The notes: generated by a model from the letters alone, not told the origin. Positions 36,414 to 46,557 are shown, counted from the first letter of the stretch. The stretch: 64,000 nt of DNA from Rhodothermales bacterium (GCA_028284865.1 JANQQV010000009.1:62001-126000); one strand, 5' to 3'. A program made the numbers and translations.

Positions 36414-37274
36414 GTGATTACAAAACGGCTTACAACCGAAGAGATTCTCGCCCGCCTGCAAGCCAAGGTCGAGCAGCGCGATCCAATCATGATTGCCTCT
36501 GCCGGAAGCGGACTTGTCGCCCAGCTGCTCGAAAAAGCTGGAGCCGATTGCGTCAATACGTTTTCCGGCGCTCGACTCCGGGCCAACGGGATGGGTACGA
36601 TGGCCATGATGTGGCCGATCCTGGATTCGAATCGCCAGACACTGGACTACACTCGAGAAGACATCATGCCGGCGATGAAGGGAGATGCATTCGTATGCGC
36701 GTGTCTCAACGCCAATGACCCGCTCAAGGACATGCGGATGGTGTTGCAGGAGTGTAAGGATATGGGGGTGATGTCCGTCTCCAATATCGGCCCCTCGATT
36801 TCCTACGTGGACCATGACTCGGAGATCTACAAAGTCATGACCTCGGCTGGTATCACCCTGCAAAACGAAATCGAGATGCTCCATCTGGCCCGTTTCGAAA
36901 TGGACATGGTGACCATCGGGCTGGCCTTCACGCTGGAAGACTCGATTGCCGTCTGCGAACAGGCGAAGCCGCACATCTTCTGCTACCACGCGGGTACAAC
37001 CAAAGGGGGACTGAAGGGCTACGACAGCGGGTTGACCATCGAGCAAACGGCGGAGCAGACGGAAGAAGCCTATGAAGCCGTCCGTCGCGTGCATTCTGAC
37101 GTCATTCTTGTCGCCCATGGGGCGGCGATGTCCAATCCCGATGATGCGCAGTACATGATCGACAACACGAGCGGCCACGGATTCTGGACGGGTTCGTCGA
37201 CAGAACGGATTCCGATCGAACGCGCTGTTTCGGCGGCAGCAGCCGAGTTCGCCGGACTTCGCTTTTCTGGATGA
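36414..37274 (+). CDS. Phosphoenolpyruvate hydrolase family (TIM-barrel) protein
   Basis: 286 aa starting at GTG 36414, no evident ribosome-binding site. It contains 'IMIASAGSGLVAQLLEKAGADCVNTFSGARLRANGMGTMA', 'VCACLNANDPLKDMRMVLQECKDMGVMSVSNIGPS', and 'HIFCYHAGTTKGGLKG', which fit the PEP_hydrolase (PF09370-type) TIM barrel. In some organisms this domain is fused to the Tm-1-like domain encoded by the next gene, supporting joint action. The reaction of this family in bacteria is not settled. Forms a two-gene unit with 37354-38571. Confidence 0.85.
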   Translation: MITKRLTTEEILARLQAKVEQRDPIMIASAGSGLVAQLLEKAGADCVNTFSGARLRANGMGTMAMMWPILDSNRQTLDYTREDIMPAMKGDAFVCACLNANDPLKDMRMVLQECKDMGVMSVSNIGPSISYVDHDSEIYKVMTSAGITLQNEIEMLHLARFEMDMVTIGLAFTLEDSIAVCEQAKPHIFCYHAGTTKGGLKGYDSGLTIEQTAEQTEEAYEAVRRVHSDVILVAHGAAMSNPDDAQYMIDNTSGHGFWTGSSTERIPIERAVSAAAAEFAGLRFSG

Positions 37275-37353
37275 TCGCCGTTGTCGATCACCGTAGTCTG
37301 GCACGTCAAACCGCCGCCACATGAACACCGCCTCCATTTGAGCGCCACAGCCC

Positions 37354-38571
37354 ATGAAAACGATCGCCATTCTGGCCACACTGGATACAAAAGCTGCTGA
37401 AGCCGACTTCATGCGTCAAGAAATTGAACGTCTGGGCGGGCAGGCCTTGTTGATCGACCTCGGGGTGGTAGGAAATCCAGGAGTCCCGGCAGATATCCCG
37501 CGCAACGAAGTGATCGAGGCAGGTGGAAGCACACTCGATGAGCAGCTGGACGAGCCGAGTCGCGCGAAATCCAATCCGGTCATCACGGCGGGTGCCACGA
37601 AGATCATGCTCGAACTACAGGAGTCCGGGCGAGTCGATGGCGTCGTGGCCTTGGGAGGCACGCAGGGGACGTCTACATGCGCGCCTATTCTTCAAGCGCT
37701 GCCGTACGGATTTCCGAAAGTCATGCTTTCCACCGCCGCATCGGGTAATACGGCTCCTTTTGTAGGCATCAAGGACGTGACCATGATGTTCGCCGTGTCA
37801 GATATCCTTGGTTTGAACGTGTTTTCACGGAAGATCCTGGCGAATGCCGCCGCCGCAGCATGGGGCATGGCCCAGGTGGAGCAGAGCATCACACGCTCCA
37901 CGGCTAAAGGCGTCATCGGCATGACCAATCTGGGCGTCCTGACCCAGGGTGCCATGCACGCGATCAAGCTGTTCGAGGCGCGCGGCTACGAGGTCATCAC
38001 GTTCCACGCCATCGGCGCGGGTGGCGAAGCCATGGAGCAGATGATGAAAGAAGGCATCATCACCGGCGTATTCGACTATGCGATGGGAGAGATCGCCGAC
38101 GGAGTCTTTGAAACGCTCCGAGCGTCCGGCCCTGAGCGACTGACGGTTGCCGGGAAGCTCGGCCTGCCACAGGTCATCTGCCCTGGCGGCAGCGAACACC
38201 TGGGCATTCTGGTGGAAGTCCCCAATCAGGTGCCGTCCGGATGGAAGGACCACCAGGTCACATGGCACTCACCGTATGTATTCGTGCCCCGACTGAACGC
38301 TGAGGAACAGGATCGCGTCGCTGCAGAGATCGGAAAGCGGCTCCAGTACACTGCCGGGGATTGCACCTTCCTCATGCCGCTCAAAGGCGTCAGCGCCTAC
38401 TCGGCGGAAGGTGGAGAGCTCTTCAACCCAGAGCTGGACGCCGCCTACTGGACATCGCTTCAGCAGCGTCTACCTGCGACTGTTGAGATCCAGTCTCTCA
38501 ATCTGACCGCTGAAGATCCTGCGTTTGTCGAGCACGCTGTGGAGACGCTTGTGGCCATGATGGAGGAGTGA
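37354..38571 (+). CDS. Tm-1-like ATP-binding domain protein (UPF0261)
   Basis: 405 aa. Starts 'MKTIAILATLDTKAAEADFMRQEIERLGG', with 'DLGVVGNPGVPADIPRNEV', then 'DGVVALGGTQGTSTCAPIL', 'KVMLSTAASGNTAPFVGIKDVTMMFAVSDI' and 'FDYAMGEIADG', all UPF0261/Tm-1 N- and C-domain signatures. Plant Tm-1 binds ATP and blocks tobamovirus replication; the bacterial proteins have no known function. Its tandem with the PEP-hydrolase gene (79 bp apart) is the conserved association. Confidence 0.9.
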   Translation: MKTIAILATLDTKAAEADFMRQEIERLGGQALLIDLGVVGNPGVPADIPRNEVIEAGGSTLDEQLDEPSRAKSNPVITAGATKIMLELQESGRVDGVVALGGTQGTSTCAPILQALPYGFPKVMLSTAASGNTAPFVGIKDVTMMFAVSDILGLNVFSRKILANAAAAAWGMAQVEQSITRSTAKGVIGMTNLGVLTQGAMHAIKLFEARGYEVITFHAIGAGGEAMEQMMKEGIITGVFDYAMGEIADGVFETLRASGPERLTVAGKLGLPQVICPGGSEHLGILVEVPNQVPSGWKDHQVTWHSPYVFVPRLNAEEQDRVAAEIGKRLQYTAGDCTFLMPLKGVSAYSAEGGELFNPELDAAYWTSLQQRLPATVEIQSLNLTAEDPAFVEHAVETLVAMMEE

Positions 38572-38677
38572 AACAGGCGACTGGGAGTCTCCTGCCTACG
38601 ATTGAGGCCGAATTCGGAATTGGAAGAATACCTCGGCAATACATTTGATCATGCTCTCCCTATAAGTCCCGCATACG

Positions 38678-40069
38678 ATGGCGCGCATTTCATCTCTGGC
38701 AACGCCCCTCAAGTCGCTGGTTCTGTTTCTGGTAATTCTGGCAGTGCCTTTCGACTCCAGTGCGCAAGATCGCATCGAATACGGTGAGAACTGGGATGAA
38801 GAAGGTCGATTCGTTGCGGCCTGGCGTGATTCGTTCTGGGTGAATGACAACGGGAATGATGTCGAAAAGCGTTCCGAATTCCAAGACGGATTGGGCCTTC
38901 CGTTCTGGCAAGGAAATCGGCTGGTGTGGGAATACGACGAAGACGGAAATCTTATCCGGACCGAGACTTACCGTTTGGACCGCGAGACCAAATCGATCTA
39001 CGAGCTGATTGAAGTTCAGACGACAACGTTCCTGGAAGAGGGGCGCATCAAGGATGTGATCGACATGAAACGGGATGAGAACGGGGAAATGCAGAATCAT
39101 ACCCGAACTCGCAGTGTCGAGGACGATCAAGGGCGATCTGTGTTTCGCATCATTGAATTCTGGCAAGATGGGAAGTGGACCGCAGGGTTTGAGATCGATC
39201 ACAATCGATTGTTGCTCAGCGAACTGACTGAATTGCAGTATTCCGCTGGGGCGACCACGTTGACGTTCAGCTTGTGGAGCATCAACGCGCAGGATTTTGA
39301 GCCCCAATACAGAAGAACGGACACGACCACGGAATCCAATGGATTGATCGAAACGCACGTATTCGAGAGGTGGAATGGATCTGGTTGGGAGATCTTCCAT
39401 CAGCTGAGATGGATTACCGTTGAATCAGAAGATGCCGGAAATTTTGTGGAGGAACGCACCAGACAGCAGCTGCTCAATAACGTGTGGCAGGATCTGTCCC
39501 GGGTGCGAACCGTGTCCAACAGCTCGCCAGGAAATGACATCTTTTTGACATGGTCATGGAATGATTCATTGTGGGTCCCGCAAACATGGACGACCAACCT
39601 GCTGTCCGGACCGGAACAGAAAACCAGCACCAGCTACAATTGGGACGGCATCACTCTTTCCCCCCGATCCCGATTTGAATCGTTCTTCGATGCGCAAGGG
39701 AGGGAGACATTCAGGGCGTCATCCCTTTTCCGGAACGACCGATGGAATACCATTTTCAGCCTGGAAACCACGTATCCACAAGGTGTCGACGTCGAAACCA
39801 CCCCCGTGGCCACGGACATTGATCTTCAGGTTTATCCCAATCCAACTGCTGATCGTGTCCGTATGGACTATGCATTCCCTGACAGACCGCCAGAGCGGGT
39901 CAGAATTGTGGATACCTCTGGAAGGATCGTGAGGGATGCCGGCGGACTAAGCGACGGATCTCCACGAGGCTCATTGGAAGTGGATTTTTCAGGCCTGGCT
40001 TCCGGCGTCTATTTCATTCTGATCGATGACGGTGAGCGCCTTGAAACCCGTGCCGTGACGAAGCTGTGA
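38678..40069 (+). CDS. T9SS-exported surface protein, Trp-rich repeats
   Basis: 463 aa, signal peptide near 'LVLFLVILAVPFDSSA-QD'. The body (about 30-370) has recurring 'W--g-W---' units ('WRDSFWVNDNG', 'WNDSLWVPQTW', 'RNDRWNTIF'), as in Bacteroidota surface proteins with YD-like repeats. The C-terminus is a type A T9SS sorting domain: 'VYPNPTADRVRMDY', then 'VRIVDTSGRIVRD' and 'LASGVYFILIDDG'. Function unknown; location on the cell surface or secreted. Stands alone. Confidence 0.82.
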   Translation: MARISSLATPLKSLVLFLVILAVPFDSSAQDRIEYGENWDEEGRFVAAWRDSFWVNDNGNDVEKRSEFQDGLGLPFWQGNRLVWEYDEDGNLIRTETYRLDRETKSIYELIEVQTTTFLEEGRIKDVIDMKRDENGEMQNHTRTRSVEDDQGRSVFRIIEFWQDGKWTAGFEIDHNRLLLSELTELQYSAGATTLTFSLWSINAQDFEPQYRRTDTTTESNGLIETHVFERWNGSGWEIFHQLRWITVESEDAGNFVEERTRQQLLNNVWQDLSRVRTVSNSSPGNDIFLTWSWNDSLWVPQTWTTNLLSGPEQKTSTSYNWDGITLSPRSRFESFFDAQGRETFRASSLFRNDRWNTIFSLETTYPQGVDVETTPVATDIDLQVYPNPTADRVRMDYAFPDRPPERVRIVDTSGRIVRDAGGLSDGSPRGSLEVDFSGLASGVYFILIDDGERLETRAVTKL

Positions 40070-40108
40070 TCCGGGCGCAATCGAGGCAATAGTCAGTGCG
40101 GCCAGCAA

Positions 40109-41083
40109 TCAGTGCCTGGTCCAAACGGAACCCCGCAGCGACCAGAGCTCATTTGACTTGATGCGGTCCTCCAGAGCCATTCCATCGCCCACGATACCGC
40201 CGAACATCAGGACGCCGAATTCCGGATGATACACGATGTCGTGCTCGGCGCGAATGTCGGGCAACACGCCACGAAGGTCCAGGGGCGACCAGGTCCCTGC
40301 GCGCGCCGTCCAGACCGAATTCTCCCGGCCCGACTCTCCAAAGCCACCAAACAAGACCGTTTCCTGGCGCTCGGTATCGTAGACCATGGAGCCGTGAAGG
40401 CGGGGTGGTGTCCCCGTGCTGTCGATCAGCGACCAGGTGTCGGCCTTCCAGAGCCACGTGTCTCGTGCGGAGGTGCCATCCCATCCACCCGTCATGAGGA
40501 CACCTTCAAGAACCGGGTCGTAGCTCATCTGGTGGGCGCCGCGCGGGGTGGGGGCTTCCAAGGTTTCGATTTCTGTCCAGCTGGATCCGTCCCAGGTCCA
40601 GGTGTCTCCAAGTCGCTCACGTCCTGGCCCGCTTCCGCCAAACAGTACAACCGATTGGGTCGCTGCATCGAATGCCATCATGCCAAGCTGCCTGGGAGAA
40701 GGCCCAAGTGTATCGGCGAGTCGCCAGCGATTCCCGTTCCATGTCCACGTATCCCCGCTGAGTCCATCGTCCGTCAGGCCGCCGAAAACGACCGTTTCCC
40801 CTCGTGCGGCATCATAAGCGACAAACGCATCGCTCCGAGCCGGAGGCCCTTCCGCAGCCTCGGTATTCCACGTCGTCCCGTCCCAGATCCACGTATCATT
40901 GAGGCGCACGTTGGACGAATCCGAGCCGCCGAACAAAACCAGTTCGGATCGGACCTGGTCGAAGGCGAGCGCAAAGCCGCTGCGTGGCGAAGGGACGGCA
41001 TCGTCAGAATCAACGGAGGCACAGCCTATCACGGCAGAGCCGGTCAGCAGGACAGCGAGTGCTGTCAGTCCTGTACGGGACAT
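40109..41083 (-). CDS. Kelch-repeat lipoprotein
   Basis: 324 aa, lipobox GSAVIGC. Six kelch-type blades are visible, each with an FGG or TGG followed by DTW-W: 'VLFGGSDSS--LNDTWIWDG', 'VVFGGLTDDGLSGDTWTWNG', 'VLFGGSGPGRERLGDTWTWDG', 'LMTGGWDGTSARDTWLW', 'VLFGGFGESGRENSVW' and 'LMFGGIVGDG'. This makes one closed six-bladed propeller on a lipid anchor at the membrane. Such domains bind proteins or sugars, but no ligand is suggested. It ends 39 bp from the convergent T9SS gene. Confidence 0.88.
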   Translation of the reverse strand: MSRTGLTALAVLLTGSAVIGCASVDSDDAVPSPRSGFALAFDQVRSELVLFGGSDSSNVRLNDTWIWDGTTWNTEAAEGPPARSDAFVAYDAARGETVVFGGLTDDGLSGDTWTWNGNRWRLADTLGPSPRQLGMMAFDAATQSVVLFGGSGPGRERLGDTWTWDGSSWTEIETLEAPTPRGAHQMSYDPVLEGVLMTGGWDGTSARDTWLWKADTWSLIDSTGTPPRLHGSMVYDTERQETVLFGGFGESGRENSVWTARAGTWSPLDLRGVLPDIRAEHDIVYHPEFGVLMFGGIVGDGMALEDRIKSNELWSLRGSVWTRH

Positions 41084-41218
41084 GTCAGATCCAGATAAGT
41101 GGCGGGAAGAATGAATCTACCTAGCTGGGACCCACAACGCAGGGCAATTCTGCAAGACGACTCTGCCAATCGGTGGAGGGGCAGGGAGACTGGCACCGGC
41201 GATGACTCCGACGTTCGT

Positions 41219-41860
41219 TCAGCTTCCCGGTCGGAATAATCGATCGCAGCAATTGAGCAGCGTGGAGGTTGCCTGACCCAGCGTCGGCCCATAGGCAAGG
41301 ATGCCATCCTGGTGGCCGCCCATGATGACCAACGGTTTGCCGGGTCGCGTCGAGCTCAAGGCCTCCCGAACCAGTCGAATCACCTCGTACGCCATTTCAG
41401 GCGTTCCATATGTCACATGGATGCTGGTCGTCGGCAGGCGGTCGATCCAGGTATTCCACAATCCGGCATGATGTACGTGGATGACCGCGCCGATCGAGCG
41501 GGACGCGGTGTAAAAGGCTGCATGGGTGAGGGATTCGGAAGAAGCCGTGATCGGTCCGCGACACTGAAGGGAGTTCGCATCGAAGTCATACCCGGTGACC
41601 GTCGTGAAATGCTCGGGACCCAGCTCTCGATGATTGCCTGTTGTTGACCCCGTTATCAGGAATCGGGACGTCGGCTCATCCCGCACACTGATATTTCCGA
41701 ATCCAATTCCGTCTGGGAGGGCTCCGATCAAGCCATGATCATACAGGACCTGCCTGTAGTCGTTCAGGGCCCGGATCTTGTGCCAACTGGGCGATGGTCC
41801 TTTCTCCCAGAGGGCATTGAACTTGATGTATCCTTCGTCGTGATACACTTGAGGAAGCAC
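41219..41860 (-). CDS. Class II aldolase/adducin family protein
   Basis: 213 aa. Family landmarks: 'GIGFGNISVRD', 'FLITGSTTGNHRELG', 'SSESLTHAAFYTASRSIGAVIHVHH' (the metal-binding His pair) and 'GGHQDGILAYGPTLGQATSTLL' (third His). Such enzymes cleave or epimerise sugar phosphates using zinc; substrate not predictable. The N-terminus carries about 30 residues before the fold. It stands alone in opposite orientation to the flavoenzyme gene. Confidence 0.85.
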   Translation of the reverse strand: MLPQVYHDEGYIKFNALWEKGPSPSWHKIRALNDYRQVLYDHGLIGALPDGIGFGNISVRDEPTSRFLITGSTTGNHRELGPEHFTTVTGYDFDANSLQCRGPITASSESLTHAAFYTASRSIGAVIHVHHAGLWNTWIDRLPTTSIHVTYGTPEMAYEVIRLVREALSSTRPGKPLVIMGGHQDGILAYGPTLGQATSTLLNCCDRLFRPGS

Positions 41861-42008
41861 GTCAAACAGCTGTGATGAACGGGGGCACGAAATCTAGTGA
41901 ATGGTTGATCCAGACGCTGGATCAAGATGGACGTCGCGTAACAATCCCCTCCCGATATCACAAAAGTTGACCAGTCAAATAACAGGTGCGAGCACCGAAG
42001 CAAAGACC

Positions 42009-43031
42009 ATGAAACTCGGAGTAGACAGTTTTGCCGCCGTCGAAGTGAAGGACGGTCACACGAGCACACCAGAAATGCGAGCGGATGCCATCGAGCAGCT
42101 CCTCGAACGGGTGGAGCTGGCCGATCAAGTCGGGCTGGACACGTTCGGTATCGGCGAACATCATCGTCCGGAGTATCTGGACTCGGCTTCTCACATGATT
42201 CTCGCTGCAGCCGCGGCCAGGACCAAGCAGATCGAATTGATGAGCGCGGTCACCGTGCTCAGTGCCGCTGATCCAGTCCGGGTATTCCAGCAGATCTCTA
42301 CGCTCGATCTGATTTCACGGGGTAGAGGGGGCGTTGTAGTCGGAAGAGGCTCGTTTTCGGAAGCCTTTCCGCTCTATGGACTGGACTTCAAGGACTACAA
42401 CGAGCTGTTCCAGGAGAAGCTGGAGCTGCTGCTCACGGTTCGCGAACACGAACACGTTCATTGGAACGGGAAATTCCGGCCCGCGCTCACGGGCCAGGGT
42501 GTATACCCCAGACCGTTCCAGGACAAACTGAATGTGTGGGTAGGCGTCGGCGGGACGCCTGAATCGTTCGCGCGGGCCGGTCTGCTCGGCCTGCCCCTCA
42601 TGATTGCCATCATCGGCGGGGAGACGCATCGCTTCCGTCCGCTGGTGGACCTCTACTGGCGCGCTGTCGAGGAAGGCGGTCACGACGCGTCCAAGCTCAA
42701 GGTGGGTGTCCACTTCATTGGATACGTAGCTGAGACCAATGAGAAAGCCCACCAGGAGTTTTTTCCGGGCTATCAGCGCACATTCTCCAAGATCGGGATG
42801 GAACGCGGATGGGGACCTACCACTCGGGCGCAGTACGATGCCGTCTCCGGTCCAACTGGTGCCCTCATGGTAGGTAGTCCGGACCATGTGGCCGAGAAGC
42901 TGCAACGTCATGCAGAATCGCTGGGTGGCCTGGACCGCGCGGCGCTGCACATGAACGTCGCGCATCTGAGTCACGACCAGCTTTCGGCGGCTGTCAGGTT
43001 GATGGGCGAAGGGGTGAAGCCGCAGCTCTGA
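42009..43031 (+). CDS. LLM-class flavin-dependent oxidoreductase
   Basis: 340 aa from ATG 42009; an upstream extension in frame is not conserved-looking. The luciferase-like TIM-barrel signatures are present: 'GLDTFGIGEHHRPEYLDSASHMILAAAAARTKQIELMSAVTVLSAADPVRVFQQISTL' and 'RGRGGVVVGRGSFSEAFPLYGLD', with 'VGGTPESFARAGLLGLPLMIAI'. These enzymes use FMN or F420. The His in GEHH is the usual flavin-site residue. Cytosolic, substrate unknown, likely monocistronic. Confidence 0.92.
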   Translation: MKLGVDSFAAVEVKDGHTSTPEMRADAIEQLLERVELADQVGLDTFGIGEHHRPEYLDSASHMILAAAAARTKQIELMSAVTVLSAADPVRVFQQISTLDLISRGRGGVVVGRGSFSEAFPLYGLDFKDYNELFQEKLELLLTVREHEHVHWNGKFRPALTGQGVYPRPFQDKLNVWVGVGGTPESFARAGLLGLPLMIAIIGGETHRFRPLVDLYWRAVEEGGHDASKLKVGVHFIGYVAETNEKAHQEFFPGYQRTFSKIGMERGWGPTTRAQYDAVSGPTGALMVGSPDHVAEKLQRHAESLGGLDRAALHMNVAHLSHDQLSAAVRLMGEGVKPQL

Positions 43032-43148
43032 TCAGCTGATGCACGAGACAATCGCCAACGCATCGTGTTCAGACCAATGCGTGAATGACGTTTGACTGTC
43101 AGGATGCGAAACGTAGATTGGCGCATCATTCATCAACGCCCAGTCTCC

Positions 43149-45014
43149 ATGCCTCGATTCGCTACTGCGCTCTTCTTGATTGCCTTCGTACTGCCTGAAA
43201 GCGTAGCCGGTCAGTCTCTATGGTCGACTTCGGACCCAAGCAAGGCTGAATGCGACTATGTGCCCTCACGAGGTGAAGAGGCGATTTCCTGCCTTCTCAT
43301 GAATCGGGAAGCTGTCGAATATCTGGCGAAAGGCGGGGACACCGTTTCCATTGACCTCGATGGTACTCCCGTGAATGTGGTTGATGCCGTGGCCAGTATC
43401 CGAGACGACGGTAATTCAACAGTGACGGGCCGACTGGAAGGAGAGCGGTTTGCAACGTTTTTGATTTCGATCGTCGATGGAGCTGCCGCGGGTTCGTTTA
43501 CCCAAGATGGCCAGCTTTTTGAAGTGCGACCGACCAAAGCGGGGCAGGCTGTCCTATTGCGTGTAGACAAGGCGGCACGCCGTGTTTCTGTACACGACGC
43601 CCTGATCCCAGAATTCATGCCTCGTCTGCCCGAACAGCGAGGAGCACGCAAAGGAGGCGTATCCGCACAGATCGACATGCTTTTGCTCTGGGACGACGGT
43701 GTTTTGGCGGCGAATGGGGCGGCAGGACTTGCCGCCCTAGAAGCCAGCTTTGTCGACTACCTGAATCAGGCTGTATCGAATGGAGGAAGCCAGGACGTCG
43801 TTTTCAATGTGATCCACAGTGAAGTCATTACCTACAACGAGTCGCAGTTTGCTGACATGGGCGATGATCTGACATCGATGGCGGATGGCAGTGACGGTGT
43901 TCTTGACGAAGCCCATACACTTCGAGAGCAGCATGGTGCTGATCTGGTACACCTGCTACTACCCAGTTTCAAAGGAGATACCTGCGGGATCGCCTACCAG
44001 TCGTTTACGGGGGCCAACCTCGGATTTGGAGTGACCGGAGTGGATGGGTGCGGCATGGAGACGTTTGCCCATGAGGTCGGTCACAACATGGGGATGGGAC
44101 ACGATGTATACGTCAGCCCTGAGCCACAAGACGCTTTTCAGTTGTGGAGCTACGGATACGTAGACCTGAACAACGCTGTGCACACAATCATGGCCTACGA
44201 CAACGAGTGTTTTGACAATGGCGTCAACTGCTCGGTACTCCCGTACTTTTCTGATCCGGATGCGAGTGCCAGTGGCGTTCCTTTGGGCGTTGCCGATGCT
44301 CCACCCAACAAGGCAGCAAACAACTTCCGCGTGTTGATGGAGACGGCCGAGAACAGGGCGTCTTTCTCGGATATCGTCGATTCGTGCGTCGCTGACGTGT
44401 ATTCCGGAGAAACAGGGCCTTCGTCCGCCGCGCAGGGTGAGGAGCTTCAATTTGCCGTCGCCATGGCCCAGAACTCGTTGGCTACCAATTGTTCTGGGGA
44501 TCCATCTTTTTCTATCTACATCACGGGATCGGGGCTTGATACCTATTTCGTGGGGCGTCGAACGGTAGCTCTGACGGAGTCGCCTCAGTACTATGACATC
44601 GTTGGAACACCCCTGAATCCTGCTCCACCTCCAGGAACGTACGGCGTGCTACTCTACGACGATGCAGCTGGTTGGTACTACAACCTCAGTCTCCAACTTG
44701 AGATTACACAGGGTACCGGAGTCAATACCGAGGAATCCGGGATTCCGGGGTCATACCAGCTCCTCTCTGCATATCCCAACCCATTCAACCCCCAAACAAG
44801 CATCACCTTTGAGACCGCAGGGGCGCATCCAGTTTCAATCCGAGTGTATGACACGTTGGGACGTGAACTCTCAGTACTGGTACGGTCAGAGCAATTGGCT
44901 GCTGGAGCGCATACGGTTCGTTTTGACGCCTCGGCATTGCCTTCGGGTACCTACATCGTGAGGCTGCAGGCTGGGGTCCACACAGACGTTTTGCCTGTGA
45001 CATTGCTCCGGTAA
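43149..45014 (+). CDS. Secreted reprolysin-like metalloprotease with T9SS sorting domain
   Basis: 621 aa from ATG 43149, signal peptide ending SVAG-QS. Residues about 190-400 form a metzincin: zinc site 'TFAHEVGHNMGMGHD' (HExxHNxGxxHD-type) and a Met-turn 'TIMAYDNE'. The N-terminal 170 residues resemble a propeptide-like domain. C-terminally, 'AYPNPFNPQTSITFE', 'IRVYDTLGRELS' and 'LPSGTYIVRLQAG' form a type A T9SS signal. It should be exported through the outer membrane and may be cell-attached. Substrate proteins are not predictable. Not in an operon. Confidence 0.93.
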   Translation: MPRFATALFLIAFVLPESVAGQSLWSTSDPSKAECDYVPSRGEEAISCLLMNREAVEYLAKGGDTVSIDLDGTPVNVVDAVASIRDDGNSTVTGRLEGERFATFLISIVDGAAAGSFTQDGQLFEVRPTKAGQAVLLRVDKAARRVSVHDALIPEFMPRLPEQRGARKGGVSAQIDMLLLWDDGVLAANGAAGLAALEASFVDYLNQAVSNGGSQDVVFNVIHSEVITYNESQFADMGDDLTSMADGSDGVLDEAHTLREQHGADLVHLLLPSFKGDTCGIAYQSFTGANLGFGVTGVDGCGMETFAHEVGHNMGMGHDVYVSPEPQDAFQLWSYGYVDLNNAVHTIMAYDNECFDNGVNCSVLPYFSDPDASASGVPLGVADAPPNKAANNFRVLMETAENRASFSDIVDSCVADVYSGETGPSSAAQGEELQFAVAMAQNSLATNCSGDPSFSIYITGSGLDTYFVGRRTVALTESPQYYDIVGTPLNPAPPPGTYGVLLYDDAAGWYYNLSLQLEITQGTGVNTEESGIPGSYQLLSAYPNPFNPQTSITFETAGAHPVSIRVYDTLGRELSVLVRSEQLAAGAHTVRFDASALPSGTYIVRLQAGVHTDVLPVTLLR

Positions 45015-45122
45015 TACACGCCCTGGCAACGGTGAGGCAAGTGTACCAAGATTGCGATCGCTTGCCATTGCAAACGGGTCAGGCTTTCTTGGTGCGCCGC
45101 ATTTCTACATCGGAGCACCATC

Positions 45123-46463
45123 ATGTCTGACCCTTCCCGCCCGTCTCGCCGCTCATTCGTAAAGAAAGCTGCACTTGGGGCGGCTGGTCTGGCGGTATCA
45201 CCTGCCATCTGGACACGGCCAGGATTCGCCCGGGTAAACACGCCTTCCAATGAGCTGCGATTCGGTGCCATCGGTGTCCGGGGCATGGGGTTCACCAACA
45301 TCAATTCCTTCCTGCAGCAGGACGATATCCGCTGCGTGGCGATATGTGATGTTGACGATGAGGTGCTGGCTCGGCGCTCGAATGACACGGCGGAGCGGCA
45401 AGGGGCCGCGCCCGAGACCTACAAGGATTACCGTCGGCTGCTGGAGCGCGACGATCTGGATTTCGTGATCATCGGGACACCCGACCACTGGCACTGTCTC
45501 CAGGCTGTTCACGCGATGGAAGCTGGACTGGATGTGTACCTGGAAAAGCCCCTGGCCAATTCGATCGGCGAATGCGATGTCATCATGGCTGCTGCGGCCG
45601 AGACGGGTCGCAAGGTGCAGATGGGACAGTGGCAGCGAAGCGGGCCGCATTGGCGTGATGCCGTGGACTTCGTGCACTCAGGCGCGCTCGGCAACATCCG
45701 GACGGTGAAAGCCTGGGCCTATCAGGGCTGGATGAAGCCGGTGCCGATCCTGGAAGATGAGGCCGTTCCTGCGGGGGTGGATTACGACATGTGGCTCGGC
45801 CCCATGACACGTCGCCCATTCAACCGAAACCGCTATCACTTCAACTTCCGATGGTTCTGGGACTACGCCGGCGGCCTGATGACCGACTGGGGCGTGCACA
45901 TCGTGGACTACGCGCTCTACGGAATGAACGCGCCCTATCCCAAATCCGTCATGGCCATCGGTGGGAAAATGGCCTACCCGGACGATGCCTCCGAGACGCC
46001 GGACACACTGCAGGCCGTCTTCGACTTCGGCGAGTTCACGATGCTCTGGGAGCATGCTACAGGCATCGATCTCGGACCCTATCAACGCACACATGGCGTT
46101 GCCTTCATCGGCAACAATGGGACGCTGGTTGTGAATCGCCAGGGATGGGAAGTCCTCCCTGAAGAAGAGGGCGGCGAAGCGCTCGTCCAGATTCCTGCCA
46201 TCGCTGAATACGAGGGCAGCGACGTCCACAGACACACGCAGAATTACTCGAATGCCTTGAGAAACGGCGAGGCATTGAATGCAGACGTGGGCGTTGGACA
46301 CAAAGCGGCCGTCGTCTGTCACATGGGGAATGTCGCCTTCAAAACCGGCCGGAAGGTGAACTGGGATCAGGAATCACGATCCTTCATCGACGACGACAAG
46401 GCCAATTCGCTGAAGTGGGCCCAATATGCAAATGGGTGGCAGATGCCGGGCTATCGGCTGTAG
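45123..46463 (+). CDS. Gfo/Idh/MocA family oxidoreductase, Tat-exported
   Basis: 446 aa. A twin-arginine signal 'SRRSFVKKAALGAAGLAVSP' is followed by an NAD(P)-binding Rossmann domain ('FGAIGVRGMGFTNINSF', 'VAICDVDDE') and the catalytic-region motif 'DVYLEKPLANSIGECDVIM' with Lys in EKP. The C-terminal half is the Gfo/Idh/MocA beta-sheet domain ('WFWDYAGGLMTDWGVHIVDYALYG'). Tat export of such enzymes implies a periplasmic dehydrogenase or epimerase with a tightly bound cofactor. It ends 94 bp before the CIA30 gene, so co-transcription is possible. Confidence 0.93.
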   Translation: MSDPSRPSRRSFVKKAALGAAGLAVSPAIWTRPGFARVNTPSNELRFGAIGVRGMGFTNINSFLQQDDIRCVAICDVDDEVLARRSNDTAERQGAAPETYKDYRRLLERDDLDFVIIGTPDHWHCLQAVHAMEAGLDVYLEKPLANSIGECDVIMAAAAETGRKVQMGQWQRSGPHWRDAVDFVHSGALGNIRTVKAWAYQGWMKPVPILEDEAVPAGVDYDMWLGPMTRRPFNRNRYHFNFRWFWDYAGGLMTDWGVHIVDYALYGMNAPYPKSVMAIGGKMAYPDDASETPDTLQAVFDFGEFTMLWEHATGIDLGPYQRTHGVAFIGNNGTLVVNRQGWEVLPEEEGGEALVQIPAIAEYEGSDVHRHTQNYSNALRNGEALNADVGVGHKAAVVCHMGNVAFKTGRKVNWDQESRSFIDDDKANSLKWAQYANGWQMPGYRL

Positions 46464-46557
46464 CAGGCGCGGAGCAGCTCCTGATTGCGTCAAGCGGCGA
46501 AACGCCGGGCCCGCATTCGGACACAGAAGGCACTGTTTCCCTTCTTCGACAGCCGCA

